Notes: a model not told the origin generated them from the sequence alone. Numbered from the stretch's first letter, positions 7,828-16,568 are shown. The stretch is 64,000 nucleotides of DNA from Agrobacterium albertimagni AOL15 (GCF_000300855.1 NZ_ALJF01000004.1:310001-374000), one strand, 5' to 3'. Translations and numbers: made by a program.

Positions 7828-9525
7828 TCAGGTGAGGCCGGCCATACGCAGGTAGAGCTCATGCGCGGGCTCGGGCGGAAGCGGCAAGGCCGTCCCGGAG
7901 GGTGCCGGTAGGGCGTGCGGCTCCGCAACCATGCTCTCCGGCGCATACGGCTCCGAAGGCCCATCGGCAGGGTGCCCGTGTTCAGCCATCATGGCATCTG
8001 CATCCTCGTCGGCGGCTTCTGCGAGGTCATCTTCGTTTCCGTCCGCCTCGGCATCCCGGCTGCCGGACTCCTCCTCTTCCTTCTCCTCGACGTGTTCGAC
8101 GTCGAATTCGTCTTCCAGTTGGTAGGGAATGAAGGGCAAGGGCACGCCTTCCCGGCCGATCGGAAACCGCGCCAGCGCCTGTTCCGAAAGCGGGATTACG
8201 CCCGGCAACGGCCGCTCCTCTGCCGCTTCCTTCAAGGCTGCCTCCGGCATCCGCGCAAGACGCTCGGCTGAATCGCTTGCTTCGTCCCGTGACATGCGCT
8301 GCGCGGCAGACGTCTCCGTCAGCGGCGTGTCGGTTGGAGGAAGGAAGGCGGGGCGGGCTGAGGTTTGCGGCTCGGTCGAAAGGCTCTTCAGCTGCAGGAG
8401 TGTCCGGACGAAATCCGACTCGAACAGTTCGGCGAGCCAGCCCCCCGGAATCGACGGTGCGGACCTCGCCTGCCCCTGCACGGCAGTCGCCGACATGGCT
8501 ATGGCGGCAGCGGGCGACGACGCCGGTCGATCCGGGGAGCCGGCGCCAGCGGAGGCTCGTTCCTCCGGCTGTCTGGCGACCTCGCTTGCAGATGTGGGGA
8601 GCCTTTGGCCGCCTTCGGCTGGCATGGAGGGGCGGTCGGAGGGTGACGGCTGCAGGCCGCCGGAAGGTGCTGCTCTGCTCGTCTGCGGTTCTGGCGTGGC
8701 CTTCTGAGGCGCCTGGCTCGTGCCCATCGCTGCTTTCGGACTTTCGGGACTACCGGCTACGAGACCCGGGCCAGCCAGGGAGCTGGATGGCGATCTCGTT
8801 GTCGCTCGGGCGGAGAGCGCCAAATTCATGCCCGAGCGCTGGGGCGGCTCCGCATTCTCAGTGCGGACATCGGCCTTGCCACCGGACTGAGGAGCTGGGG
8901 TGCTCAAAGTTCGGTTTTGTTCAGCCGCAGGCTGTGCAGGGCGCGGGGCATCGCTCGGCGCACGGCCGACATCGTTTGCAGCCGAGGGACGGCTAACGCT
9001 CTGAGCAGTCGAGCGAGCCTCACCGGCCGCCTCTCGATAGGATGAGATGACCGAGCGCGTCGCTCCGTCCCTGTCAGTCTGGCGATAGAGTTCGAGATAG
9101 AGGGCCAGGGTTGCGCGCTCCGGGCCCGATGGGCTGGCCATCGCCGCCAGCAGGGTGCGCAACTGCAGCCCGGCAAACGACTGGGTCAGGAGCTTCTGCA
9201 GCTTCAGGCGATCGACAGCTGGCAGCGCGGCAATCCCTTCAATCAATCGGCCCATGTAGTCGCCCAGCGTCTCGTCGCTGCGCCGCTCGATCTTCAAGGC
9301 GGCGCCGAGCACGTCTGCCAGAACCGCGAGGTTCTGGGACATGCGCTCCGGACCCGACAGGAGCATGATGTTTAGCTGCCCCGCGATCGCGGAATTCTGG
9401 TTGATGGCCGTTGTCGTTGGCGGTGGGGCAAGCATCTGGGCGCGGGAGCCGGCAGGCTGTTCCGGTCGCGGCTTCGCCTCGGTCGCAGTGTAGGACGCAG
9501 GGGACGCAAGGACTGGAGGAAGCAT
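7828..9525 (-). CDS. Large low-complexity hypothetical protein
   Basis: 565 residues from an ATG with GGAGAGG eight bases upstream. Residues about 35-170 look helical and folded (blocks GQLNIMLLSGPERMSQNL and LKLQKLLTQSFAGLQLRTLL). Roughly 170-380 is a Pro/Ala/Ser/Arg-rich, probably disordered linker. A short ordered block GGWLAELFESDFVRTLLQLK follows, then a strongly acidic stretch (EEKEEEESGSRDAEADGNED) and a Pro-rich tail ending LYLRMAGLT. There is no signal peptide or membrane helix. I do not recognise a family. Convergent with rpsA and divergent from nadV. Confidence 0.75.
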   Translation of the reverse strand: MLPPVLASPASYTATEAKPRPEQPAGSRAQMLAPPPTTTAINQNSAIAGQLNIMLLSGPERMSQNLAVLADVLGAALKIERRSDETLGDYMGRLIEGIAALPAVDRLKLQKLLTQSFAGLQLRTLLAAMASPSGPERATLALYLELYRQTDRDGATRSVISSYREAAGEARSTAQSVSRPSAANDVGRAPSDAPRPAQPAAEQNRTLSTPAPQSGGKADVRTENAEPPQRSGMNLALSARATTRSPSSSLAGPGLVAGSPESPKAAMGTSQAPQKATPEPQTSRAAPSGGLQPSPSDRPSMPAEGGQRLPTSASEVARQPEERASAGAGSPDRPASSPAAAIAMSATAVQGQARSAPSIPGGWLAELFESDFVRTLLQLKSLSTEPQTSARPAFLPPTDTPLTETSAAQRMSRDEASDSAERLARMPEAALKEAAEERPLPGVIPLSEQALARFPIGREGVPLPFIPYQLEDEFDVEHVEEKEEEESGSRDAEADGNEDDLAEAADEDADAMMAEHGHPADGPSEPYAPESMVAEPHALPAPSGTALPLPPEPAHELYLRMAGLT

Positions 9526-9743
9526 GGCAACCTCTCCGGTTCTAGTGCCTCGGTACAAGAGCTTCGGGCCGCGCCTGGTGCCTTGCTGCGGCTGGCGATC
9601 CCGGTCTTCAATCCTTGCCTGATTTGGTTAATGAAACACTAAGACGCAATCTCGGCGCGCGACACCAGCCTCGCGCATTGATTGGCGTGCATGATGGAGG
9701 TGGCGGCGTATTGTCGCCGATTCGATCCAACACGGACGCAGGC

Positions 9744-11141
9744 ATGACACGCAATCTCCTCCTGAACACCGACAGCTACAAGCTTGGCGTCTTTCTGCAA
9801 TATCCGAAGGACACGCGGGCGGTCAGCGCCTTCGTCACCACGCGGGGCAACTCCTTCCGTCCCGAGGTGATGTTCTTCGGCCTGCAGATGTTCCTGAAGG
9901 ACTATCTGTCGACGCCGATCACCCGTGGCGACATCGAGGAAGCCGAAGAGATTGCGCGAGCCCATGGCCAGCCGTTCGACCGCAAGGGCTGGGAGCATAT
10001 CCTGAATGCACATGGCGGCATGTTGCCCCTGCGCATCGAGGCACTGCCCGAAGGCGCCGCGATCCGTCGCGGCGTGCCCGTGATGCAGGTGGTCAATACC
10101 GATCCTCTCGTGCCGTGGCTCACCTCTTATATGGAGACCGCCCTGCTTCGCGCCGTGTGGTATCCGTCCACGGTCGCGACGACCGCCTGGCGCCTCAGGA
10201 TGGCGATACAGCCCTTTCTGGACAGGACGACTGATGATCCAGCCGAGCTGCAACCGAGCCGGATCAGCGACTATGGTTGCCGCAGCACGTCCAGCGTCGA
10301 ACAGGCAGCGATCGGTGGGGCAGCCCATCTCGTGCACTTCCACAGCTCCGATTCGCTTCCCGCCATTCTGCAGGCGCGTCGCTTCTACAAGGCCTCAATG
10401 GCGGCCTATTCCATACCGGCAGCTGAACACGGAACGATCATTGCCTGGGGCCAGGACCATGAGACGGAAGCCTATTCCAATTTGATCGACAATTTCGCGA
10501 GCTTCGGCGGCTATTCCGTCGTCTCGGACAGCTTCGACCTGCACAATGCGGTCTCCGAGATCTGGGGCAAGAAGCTGCAGACAAAGGTGCGCGCCGCCGG
10601 CGGCGTTCTCGTGGTGCGGCCGGACAGCGGCGATCCGATCGACACACCGGTGCAGGTCGTGGCCCAACTCGCCTACGCCTTCGGCACGCGGCTGAACGGC
10701 AAGGGTTTCAAGGTGCTCGACGGCAATGTCCGGGTGATCCAGTCGGACGGGGTTTCGATCCAGGACATCCAGATGATCCTCGGCCGGCTCGAAGGCATGG
10801 GCTTTTCTGCCGAAAACATTTCCTTCGGCATGGGATCTGGCCTGCTGCACAAGATCAACAGGGACACGATGTCCTTTACCATGCGCACCAGCGCCGTGCA
10901 GGACGATGCGGGCCAGTGGCGACCGGTCGTGCGCCGCCCGTCCAATCCTCAGGAGAAGGTATCGATGGCCGGCCGTGTGGCTGCGATCGCCGATGGCCTA
11001 GACATCATGCCGATCCCGCTGGAAGACCTTGGAAACCGTCCCAACCTGTTGCAGCCGGTCTGGCAGAACGGGGAACTCCTGGTGGACTGGAGCCTGGACG
11101 AGATCCGGGCCAGGGCCACGGCTGCCAGCCTGCCACGCTAG
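9744..11141 (+). CDS. nadV: Nicotinamide phosphoribosyltransferase NadV
   Basis: Converts nicotinamide and PRPP to NMN, giving a short NAD salvage route that bypasses deamidation. 465 residues, collinear with NAMPT/NadV: LLNTDSYKLG near the start, FFGLQ, NTDP..WLTSYMET, DYGCRSTSS (base-binding Asp), SIPAAEHGTIIAWGQDHE (catalytic His) and VVRPDSGDP (phosphate and PRPP binding). The start MTRNLLLNTDSY is chosen from alignment with the family; an upstream extension in frame looks non-coding. It stands alone, divergent from the low-complexity protein gene. Confidence 0.9.
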   Translation: MTRNLLLNTDSYKLGVFLQYPKDTRAVSAFVTTRGNSFRPEVMFFGLQMFLKDYLSTPITRGDIEEAEEIARAHGQPFDRKGWEHILNAHGGMLPLRIEALPEGAAIRRGVPVMQVVNTDPLVPWLTSYMETALLRAVWYPSTVATTAWRLRMAIQPFLDRTTDDPAELQPSRISDYGCRSTSSVEQAAIGGAAHLVHFHSSDSLPAILQARRFYKASMAAYSIPAAEHGTIIAWGQDHETEAYSNLIDNFASFGGYSVVSDSFDLHNAVSEIWGKKLQTKVRAAGGVLVVRPDSGDPIDTPVQVVAQLAYAFGTRLNGKGFKVLDGNVRVIQSDGVSIQDIQMILGRLEGMGFSAENISFGMGSGLLHKINRDTMSFTMRTSAVQDDAGQWRPVVRRPSNPQEKVSMAGRVAAIADGLDIMPIPLEDLGNRPNLLQPVWQNGELLVDWSLDEIRARATAASLPR

Positions 11142-11142
11142 C

Positions 11143-11394
11143 TCAATCGACGAGACGCATGAACCGGGGATAGAGGCCCGCTTCATCCGAGGGCACAGGG
11201 ACACGCTCGCCCAAGGCTTCGTCGGAGCGGCTACGCTCGTCGACAATGAATGCGTCTAGCCAATTGGCAGGCGCATAACGGGGGCCCTGGTCTTCATTAT
11301 CGGCTAGTTCCGCAGGCGCTTCGATCAGATCGAGGTCATAGCTGGATGAATTACGCGATACAGAGTCGAGGAGTATGCTGGCTGCTTCCGTCAT
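11143..11394 (-). CDS. Small acidic hypothetical protein
   Basis: 83 residues beginning MTEAASILLDSVSRNSS, acidic, with no membrane segment or cysteine. A weak AGGCG lies six bases before the ATG. Its stop abuts the nadV stop (convergent, 1-bp gap). No family is recognised; it is kept because composition and spacing are reasonable, but expression is unproven. Confidence 0.5.
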   Translation of the reverse strand: MTEAASILLDSVSRNSSSYDLDLIEAPAELADNEDQGPRYAPANWLDAFIVDERSRSDEALGERVPVPSDEAGLYPRFMRLVD

Positions 11395-11548
11395 GGTCGC
11401 CTGATCAACGCCTTATGTGCGAACGAGCAACTTGAAAGGCTCGCCGCGTTACCGATGTCTATGGGGCGATGATGCGAAGTCTCGGTTAACGAACCCTTGG
11501 CGAAATGCGCAGCGTTCCCCTCAAATCTCATAGATGAGAAATTCAGTC

Positions 11549-11764
11549 ATGAGCTTCAGACCACCAGCCTCTCTGCTTTCGTCGTCGCTTGGCGACAGCG
11601 TCACGCCGCTCGATCTGGAACTGGCCGGCGAAAAGGCAGATGCCTTGGGGCGAGCGGGCCGAAAGGCTGAAGAGGCTCTTCAGAAGCTGGCAAACGCGCG
11701 CGGCGTGGACAACGCCCCGATCGACGCCTTACTCCATGCCGCAGCCGACGCGGTGTTCGGGTAG
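11549..11764 (+). CDS. Small helical hypothetical protein
   Basis: 71 residues from the second in-frame ATG (MSFRPPASLLSSS). The ATG at 11534 is also open, but GAGAA is better placed for this one. The body LDLELAGEKADALGRAGRKAEEALQKLAN is a heptad-like, charged amphipathic helix, so a short coiled coil is likely. It resembles small DUF6665-like rhizobial proteins by memory only. Function unknown. Confidence 0.6.
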   Translation: MSFRPPASLLSSSLGDSVTPLDLELAGEKADALGRAGRKAEEALQKLANARGVDNAPIDALLHAAADAVFG

Positions 11765-11886
11765 ATGGTGCAAAGGGAACTATGTGGCATGCGAATCCAG
11801 GGCGACATGATCCGACGGTATGCAATTCCGGCTGACGTCATGTCCCGGGTCGGCACTGTCGGGCGCGACTGAGGCCGCCAGAAACT

Positions 11887-12510
11887 TCAGCTGTGCGCGA
11901 AGATATCGGTTTCTTCCCAGCCGAGGAGATCAAGCTTGGAGCGGGTGGGAAGGAATTCGAAGCAAGCTTTGGCATGTTCCATCCGGTCGTCGCGCAACAG
12001 GCGCTGCATGAGCTTGTCGCGCAGGGCATGTAGATGAAGGACATCGGAGGCCGCATATTCCAGCTGGGCCTGGCTCAGGGTCTCGGCTGCCCAATCAGAC
12101 GATTGCTGCGCCTTGGAGATATCGACTTCGAGCATCTCCTTGAGATTGTCCTTGAGACCGTGCCGATCGGTATAGGTTCGGGTCAAACGGGAGGCGATTT
12201 TGGTGCAGAAGACATTGGCCGTGGTCACACCGAAGGTGTGAAAGAGGACCGCAATGTCGAAGCGGCCATAGTGGAAAATCTTCTGACGGGCCGGGTCCGC
12301 AAGCATCGCCACGAGGTTGGGCGCTTCCTTTTGGTTCTTGGCGATCCGAATCACGTCGGCAGTTCCGTCACCGAAAGAAAGCTGGACGACGCAGAGACGA
12401 TCGCGGCGCGGGACGAGGCCGAGGGTTTCCGTATCGATCGCGATGGCGTCGACATAGCGGCTAGCGGCCTCGGACGAAATGTCCCCCTCGTGATAGCGGA
12501 TCGTCGTCAT
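11887..12510 (-). CDS. nrnC: NrnC-type 3'-5' exoribonuclease (RNase D-like)
   Basis: DEDDy exonuclease that finishes RNA turnover by cleaving dinucleotides and short oligonucleotides; alphaproteobacteria use NrnC where others use Orn. 207 residues, the length of NrnC, with no HRDC domain (unlike true RNase D). The catalytic set is visible: DTET (D26, E28), HYGRFD (D85) and QLEYAASD (Y152, D156), a one-residue shift from Bartonella NrnC. The start MTTIRYHEGD has GGAG seven bases upstream. It is divergent from the small RNA/phosphomannomutase region. Confidence 0.92.
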   Translation of the reverse strand: MTTIRYHEGDISSEAASRYVDAIAIDTETLGLVPRRDRLCVVQLSFGDGTADVIRIAKNQKEAPNLVAMLADPARQKIFHYGRFDIAVLFHTFGVTTANVFCTKIASRLTRTYTDRHGLKDNLKEMLEVDISKAQQSSDWAAETLSQAQLEYAASDVLHLHALRDKLMQRLLRDDRMEHAKACFEFLPTRSKLDLLGWEETDIFAHS

Positions 12511-12673
12511 CGGTTGCTCCAGAAGTCTGATGTTGTCCCTGCCCGCTATAGCCCAAAGCACATCCGCGCACCATCCCGCGCCGGGCCGGGCCGCCCAAGG
12601 CGGTCACAGCCTTGTGATAGATGCATGAGAAACTGCTAAGCAGGATAGCGATTTGCTCAATTGCTACGCAAAT

Positions 12674-12791
12674 GCGCTTTCGTTTTCTGAAAAACGCACT
12701 GATGCGAAAGATACGAAAGCGTGTCGATGCAAAAGTCGCAGCAGCGCGTTGCCACTTGAATCTCGAGCCATGCATTAAACGCACTGCTGCG
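12674..12791. repeat. Two imperfect inverted repeats upstream of the small RNA
   Basis: GCGCTTTCGT (12674-12683) pairs with ACGAAAGCGT (12713-12722) at 9 of 10 bases. CGCAGCAGCGCGTT (12737-12750) pairs with AACGCACTGCTGCG (12778-12791) at 13 of 14. Together with the small RNA they fill the 571-bp space between nrnC and the phosphomannomutase gene. No coding potential is credible here. Confidence 0.5.
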
Positions 12792-12805
12792 TTGCAACAA
12801 GCGCG

Positions 12806-12835
12806 CTTGGCAGAATCGCGTGCCGTGGGTATAAC
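12806..12835 (+). promoter_or_regulatory. Promoter of the CCTCCTCCC small RNA
   Basis: CTTGGC (12806-12811) and TATAAC (12830-12835) are 18 bp apart, close to the rhizobial sigma-70 pattern CTTGAC/CTATAT. The predicted start near 12842 is just before the first hairpin of the small RNA. Confidence 0.6.
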
Positions 12836-12841
12836 CAAATC

Positions 12842-12962
12842 ATCGAAGCGGCGCACTCCTCCTCCCAGTGCCGCTCGGTAGGATCGGCAATACTCCTCCT
12901 CCTCCCAATTGCCGATCAAGTTTAAGAGCCTGGCGCATCCTCCTCCCGCGCCAGGCTTTTTT
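12842..12962 (+). ncRNA. Small RNA with three CCTCCTCCC hairpin loops (cuckoo/alpha-r14 type)
   Basis: About 120 nt forming three consecutive hairpins whose loops all expose an anti-Shine-Dalgarno sequence. Hairpin 1 is 12847-12875 (stem AGCGGC..ACT/AGTGCCGCT, loop CCTCCTCCC). Hairpin 2 is 12882-12917 (10-bp stem GATCGGCAAT/ATTGCCGATC, loop with a longer CTCCTCCTCCTCCC run). Hairpin 3 is 12927-12957 (10-bp stem AGCCTGGCGC/GCGCCAGGCT, loop ATCCTCCTCCC) followed by six T, a rho-independent terminator. This matches the published description of the alphaproteobacterial cuckoo/alpha-r14 RNAs. It lies 120 bp upstream of the phosphomannomutase gene on the same strand. Confidence 0.88.
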
Positions 12963-13081
12963 CGTTTCCGGATCCCCCTGCAGATTTAGACTTGCCTGAC
13001 CGCCAAGCGACAGTTCCGCTTGATGGCGTGGGGCACAGGCCCATATAACGCCATCTGTTCGCGAGACCCCAGGAGGCATGC

Positions 13082-14506
13082 ATGACGGTAAAGTTCGGTA
13101 CGAGCGGTTTGAGAGGGCTTTCGACAGATCTCGTTGGCTCGGTTTCAGCACTTTATGCGACCGCCTTTGCACGGCACATGCTGGAAAGCGGGGCGCTGAA
13201 GCCTGGATCGCCTGTTGTCGTCGGCCGCGACTTTCGTCCGTCGAGCCCGGAAATCTCTTCCACGATCATGGCCGCGATGAAACGGCTCGGCCTGGTGCCG
13301 ATCGATTGCGGCACCGTCCCAACCCCGGCGCTCGCGCTCTATGGCGCCTCGATCGGGGCGGCCGGCATCATGGTCACCGGCTCCCATATTCCCGCCGACC
13401 GCAATGGCATCAAGTTCTACCGCCCCGATGGAGAGGTGAACAAGAGCGACGAAGAGGCGATCACCCGTCTCGCAGCGGCATTGAAAGACGATGCAGACGC
13501 CAACAAGGTCGAGGCCGGTTCCGGTACGCCTGGCGAGGCAGAGGCGACACAGCTCTTCATCGACCGCAATCTCGGCATCCTTGCGCCCGATGCGCTGAAG
13601 GGAAAACGGATCGGCATCTACCAACACAGCTCGGTCGCCCGCGACATGCTGGTCACGGTTTTCGAGCACTGCGGAGCCACCGTGTTTCCGCTGGGGCGCT
13701 CGGAGCAGTTCATCCCCGTCGACACCGAAGCGGTATCGCCAGATACCGTCACCCAACTTGCGCATTGGAGCGACGAACTCGCCCTCGACGCGATCATCTC
13801 GACAGATGGCGACGGGGACCGGCCGCTGGTGGCCGACGAGCATGGCAGGCCACTGCGCGGCGATCTGCTCGGGCTGATCGTTTCCCGCTTCCTCAAGGCG
13901 AAGGTTGCCGCAACGCCCGTTACATCGAATTCCGGCCTCGAGCAGGACGGCGGCTTTGCCGTGCGCCGCACGCGCGTCGGCTCGCCCTTTGTCATCGCCG
14001 CCATGGAAGAAGCGCTGTCAGCCGGAGAAACGGGGGTGCTCGGTTTCGAGGCGAATGGCGGCCTGATGCTCGGCTCCGATTTCTCCATCGGTGGCAAGAC
14101 GATCGCGGCATTGCCGACGCGCGACAGTTTCCTGCCGGCGCTGGCCGTGCTCGGAACTGCCGGGGAACGCGGCCTGTCGCTATCGGGGCTCGTAGAAGAC
14201 TTCAATCTGCCGGTGGCACTCAGCGACCGCCTGGAAAATTATGCCAGCGAGCGCAGCGGGTCTCTCATGGCGCATCTCCGGGAATCCGGCGACCACCTGT
14301 CGGCTTTCCTCAGCCCAATCGGTGCCGTCGACAGCGTCAGCGACATCGACGGACTGCGGGCAACGCTGGCCGACGGCCGGGTCATCCACTTTCGACCCTC
14401 GGGCAACGCGCCGGAAATGCGCTGTTATGTCGAAGCCGCGAACAAGGATGACGCAGAGCAGCTGCTGAAGCAGGGTCTTTCGTTGCTCGAGGGCTGGACG
14501 GTCTGA
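13082..14506 (+). CDS. pmm: Phosphomannomutase
   Basis: Interconverts mannose-6-phosphate and mannose-1-phosphate (possibly also the glucose forms) for exopolysaccharide, LPS and GDP-sugar synthesis. 474 residues, full length for the alpha-D-phosphohexomutase family: FGTSGLRG at the start, the phosphoserine loop MVTGSHIPADRNG (S101), the Mg-binding loop STDGDGDRPL (D242-D246), the sugar loop GFEANGG and the phosphate-binding FRPSGNAPEMRCY near the C-terminus. TGSH instead of TASH in the phosphoserine loop is seen in rhizobial members. The ATG follows AGGAGGCATGC. Confidence 0.9.
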   Translation: MTVKFGTSGLRGLSTDLVGSVSALYATAFARHMLESGALKPGSPVVVGRDFRPSSPEISSTIMAAMKRLGLVPIDCGTVPTPALALYGASIGAAGIMVTGSHIPADRNGIKFYRPDGEVNKSDEEAITRLAAALKDDADANKVEAGSGTPGEAEATQLFIDRNLGILAPDALKGKRIGIYQHSSVARDMLVTVFEHCGATVFPLGRSEQFIPVDTEAVSPDTVTQLAHWSDELALDAIISTDGDGDRPLVADEHGRPLRGDLLGLIVSRFLKAKVAATPVTSNSGLEQDGGFAVRRTRVGSPFVIAAMEEALSAGETGVLGFEANGGLMLGSDFSIGGKTIAALPTRDSFLPALAVLGTAGERGLSLSGLVEDFNLPVALSDRLENYASERSGSLMAHLRESGDHLSAFLSPIGAVDSVSDIDGLRATLADGRVIHFRPSGNAPEMRCYVEAANKDDAEQLLKQGLSLLEGWTV

Positions 14507-14558
14507 ACCGAGCCCCTCCGCTGGGCGTATTGGTCATGAGATCAAGTAAGAGGATATC

Positions 14559-15314
14559 ATGACCAAGATTGCCTGGATTACGGGTTCCAGCACCGGCATT
14601 GGCCGCGCGCTCGCCGAACGCCTGCTTCGAGACGGATACCGGATCGCCGTCAGCGCCCGTAGCGTCGATGCGCTCGCGTCGCTCTCCACCAGCCATCCCG
14701 GCAAGGTCGGCGTCTACCCGCTCGACGTCACCGACCCCGCAGCGGTCAAGCAGGCATTTGCGGCGATCGAGAGCGAAATGGGCCCGGTCGATCTCGCAGT
14801 CTTTGCGGCCGGCTCCTACACCCGCGATTATGCCGATGACTTTGACAGCGCGCGGACCCGCCAGATGTTCGAGCTCAACGTGCTCGGTACCGCTTCTTGC
14901 CTGGAAACGGTGATGCCCGCGATGATCGCGCGGCGCCGCGGACATATCGCAGTCGTCGCCTCCGTGTCTGGCTATGTCGGGCTTCCGGGCGCTGCGACCT
15001 ATGGGGCGACGAAGGCCGCGCTCAATGTGATGTGCGAAGCGCTCTATCCCGAGCTCGAGCGTCACGGCGTGAAGATGACCATCATCAACCCGGGTTTCGT
15101 CGACACACCGCTGACCAAGAAGAACGACTTCCCGATGCCCTTCCTTGTTTCTTCGGAAGAGGCAGCCGACACGATCGCCAGGGGGCTGGCCAAGGGCAAG
15201 TTCGAGATCATTTTCCCCTGGAAGATGGCGCTCGCGATCCGTTTCCTGCACGCCTTGCCCCATGCGCTGCGTTTTGCGCTCACGCGCAAGATGCTCCGGC
15301 CGAAGGGCTCTTGA
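14559..15314 (+). CDS. Short-chain dehydrogenase/reductase (SDR)
   Basis: 251 residues. NAD(P)-binding TGSSTGIG near the N-terminus, DVTD, NVLG, and the catalytic triad S135, Y148 and K152 in VVASVSGY...TYGATKAA. The C-terminus (LAIRFLHALPHALRFAL) is hydrophobic and basic, suggesting membrane association and a lipid-like substrate (inference). It is convergent with the cfa-like operon; a comparable SDR gene accompanies that operon in Rhodobacter, so a role in the same lipid pathway is plausible. The substrate is unknown. Confidence 0.88.
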   Translation: MTKIAWITGSSTGIGRALAERLLRDGYRIAVSARSVDALASLSTSHPGKVGVYPLDVTDPAAVKQAFAAIESEMGPVDLAVFAAGSYTRDYADDFDSARTRQMFELNVLGTASCLETVMPAMIARRRGHIAVVASVSGYVGLPGAATYGATKAALNVMCEALYPELERHGVKMTIINPGFVDTPLTKKNDFPMPFLVSSEEAADTIARGLAKGKFEIIFPWKMALAIRFLHALPHALRFALTRKMLRPKGS

Positions 15315-15350
15315 CCGGAGCACAAACTACAAATTTGGAGAGCTTGACGT

Positions 15351-16568
15351 TCAGGCTGGCTTGTCCAGCCTGAACTGCACGACGTCGATGCGACCGAAGC
15401 GGAAGCCGACCGCGCAATAGTGCAGATAGAGGCGCCACATCCGGTAGAAGCGGCGGTCAAAACCGAGCGGCTCGATCTTCTGCCAATTGGCCGTGAAAGC
15501 GCTGTCCCAGGCAACCAGCGTCCGGTCGTAGTCGCGGCCAAAGCGGAAGCGATCGCCGACCTTCAGGCCTGCAGCGTCAGCGTCCCGCTCGAAAACGGTC
15601 ACCGAAGGCAGCATGCCGCCGGGGAAGATGTAGGTTTGGATGAAATCGGCGCTGCGGCGATAATAGTCGAAGCGGCTCTCGTCGATGGTGATGGTCTGGA
15701 TCAGCGCCTGCCCGCCTTCGACCAGCAGGTTCTGCACGGCCTTGAAATAGACCGGCCAGTTTTCTTCACCCACCGCCTCGAACATCTCGATCGAAACGAT
15801 CTTGTCGTATTGCCCACGACAATCGCGGTAGTCTTCGAGCCTGATGTCGACCCTGTCGGCGAAACCGGCTTTTTCAAGCCGCTCGCGCGCAAACTTCGCT
15901 TGCTCTGTCGACAATGTAAGCCCGGTGACCCGGCAGCCGGTCTTGCGGATCGCATGTTCGGCGAAGCCACCCCAACCGCAGCCGATTTCCAGGACATGAT
16001 CCTCGGGACCGATCTTGAGCTCGTCGACGATGCGGGCGTATTTCGCCTCCTGCGCATCTGCGAGGCTCATGCTGGGGGCGCTGTAGAGCGCGGAGGAATA
16101 GGTCATGGTGCGGTCCAGCCACAGGCCGTAGAACGCATTGCCGAGATCATAGTGATAGGCGATATTTCGCCGGCTACCCTTCTTCGAGTTGCGGCGCAGC
16201 TTGTGACGCAAGCGGGCGAGCGTCATGAAGATGGAGGAGGACGCCAGAACACGTCCGAGTTGCGCCTCGTTGGCCAGCGCCAGTTCGAGCACCGCGCCAA
16301 TATCAGGGGAATCCAGTTCTCCGTCCATGTAGGCCTGGGCAAAACCTAGGGTCCCATTGGTCAGGATGCGAAAGACCGGGCTCGCATTGCGGACACACAA
16401 CACGGCATTCGGGCCAGGGTTTGAACCGATCGCGACATGTTCGCCATAACCTTCGAACTGAAGTGTCAGGCGGCCCACAGCAATCCGGTCGGCCCAGCGG
16501 CACATCATGCGCTGCCAGAATGTGAGAGAGCTAACCACAGGGTGCATTTCCTGCTCAGCGTGACTCAT
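15351..16568 (-). CDS. Cyclopropane-fatty-acyl-phospholipid synthase family methyltransferase
   Basis: SAM-dependent enzyme that methylates or cyclopropanates unsaturated acyl chains in membrane phospholipids. 405 residues. The SAM-binding motif VLEIGCGWGGFAEHA, then VTGLTLSTEQ, VSIEMFEAVGEENW and the bicarbonate/active-site region QTITIDE typify the Cfa family. The ATG overlaps the stop of the DUF1365 gene by 4 bp (ATGA), fixing the start at MSHAEQEMHP. It is the third gene of the FAD oxidoreductase-DUF1365-cfa operon and is probably controlled by the nearby RpoE/ChrR pair. It could be an UfaM-like fatty acid methylase rather than a true cyclopropane synthase. Confidence 0.9.
   Translation of the reverse strand: MSHAEQEMHPVVSSLTFWQRMMCRWADRIAVGRLTLQFEGYGEHVAIGSNPGPNAVLCVRNASPVFRILTNGTLGFAQAYMDGELDSPDIGAVLELALANEAQLGRVLASSSIFMTLARLRHKLRRNSKKGSRRNIAYHYDLGNAFYGLWLDRTMTYSSALYSAPSMSLADAQEAKYARIVDELKIGPEDHVLEIGCGWGGFAEHAIRKTGCRVTGLTLSTEQAKFARERLEKAGFADRVDIRLEDYRDCRGQYDKIVSIEMFEAVGEENWPVYFKAVQNLLVEGGQALIQTITIDESRFDYYRRSADFIQTYIFPGGMLPSVTVFERDADAAGLKVGDRFRFGRDYDRTLVAWDSAFTANWQKIEPLGFDRRFYRMWRLYLHYCAVGFRFGRIDVVQFRLDKPA

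Noticed and set aside
12621-12881. 86-residue frame upstream of phosphomannomutase
   Set aside because: Runs through inverted repeats, the small-RNA promoter and its first hairpin; Lys/Arg/Ala-rich with no ribosome site.
13078-14451. 457-residue frame overlapping the phosphomannomutase gene on the same strand
   Set aside because: Different phase of a gene with all catalytic motifs; Arg-rich nonsense translation.
15350-15374. 10-bp palindrome at the 3' end of the cfa-like gene as a terminator
   Set aside because: It spans the stop codon and neither side has a T tract; it may only be a codon-constrained hairpin.
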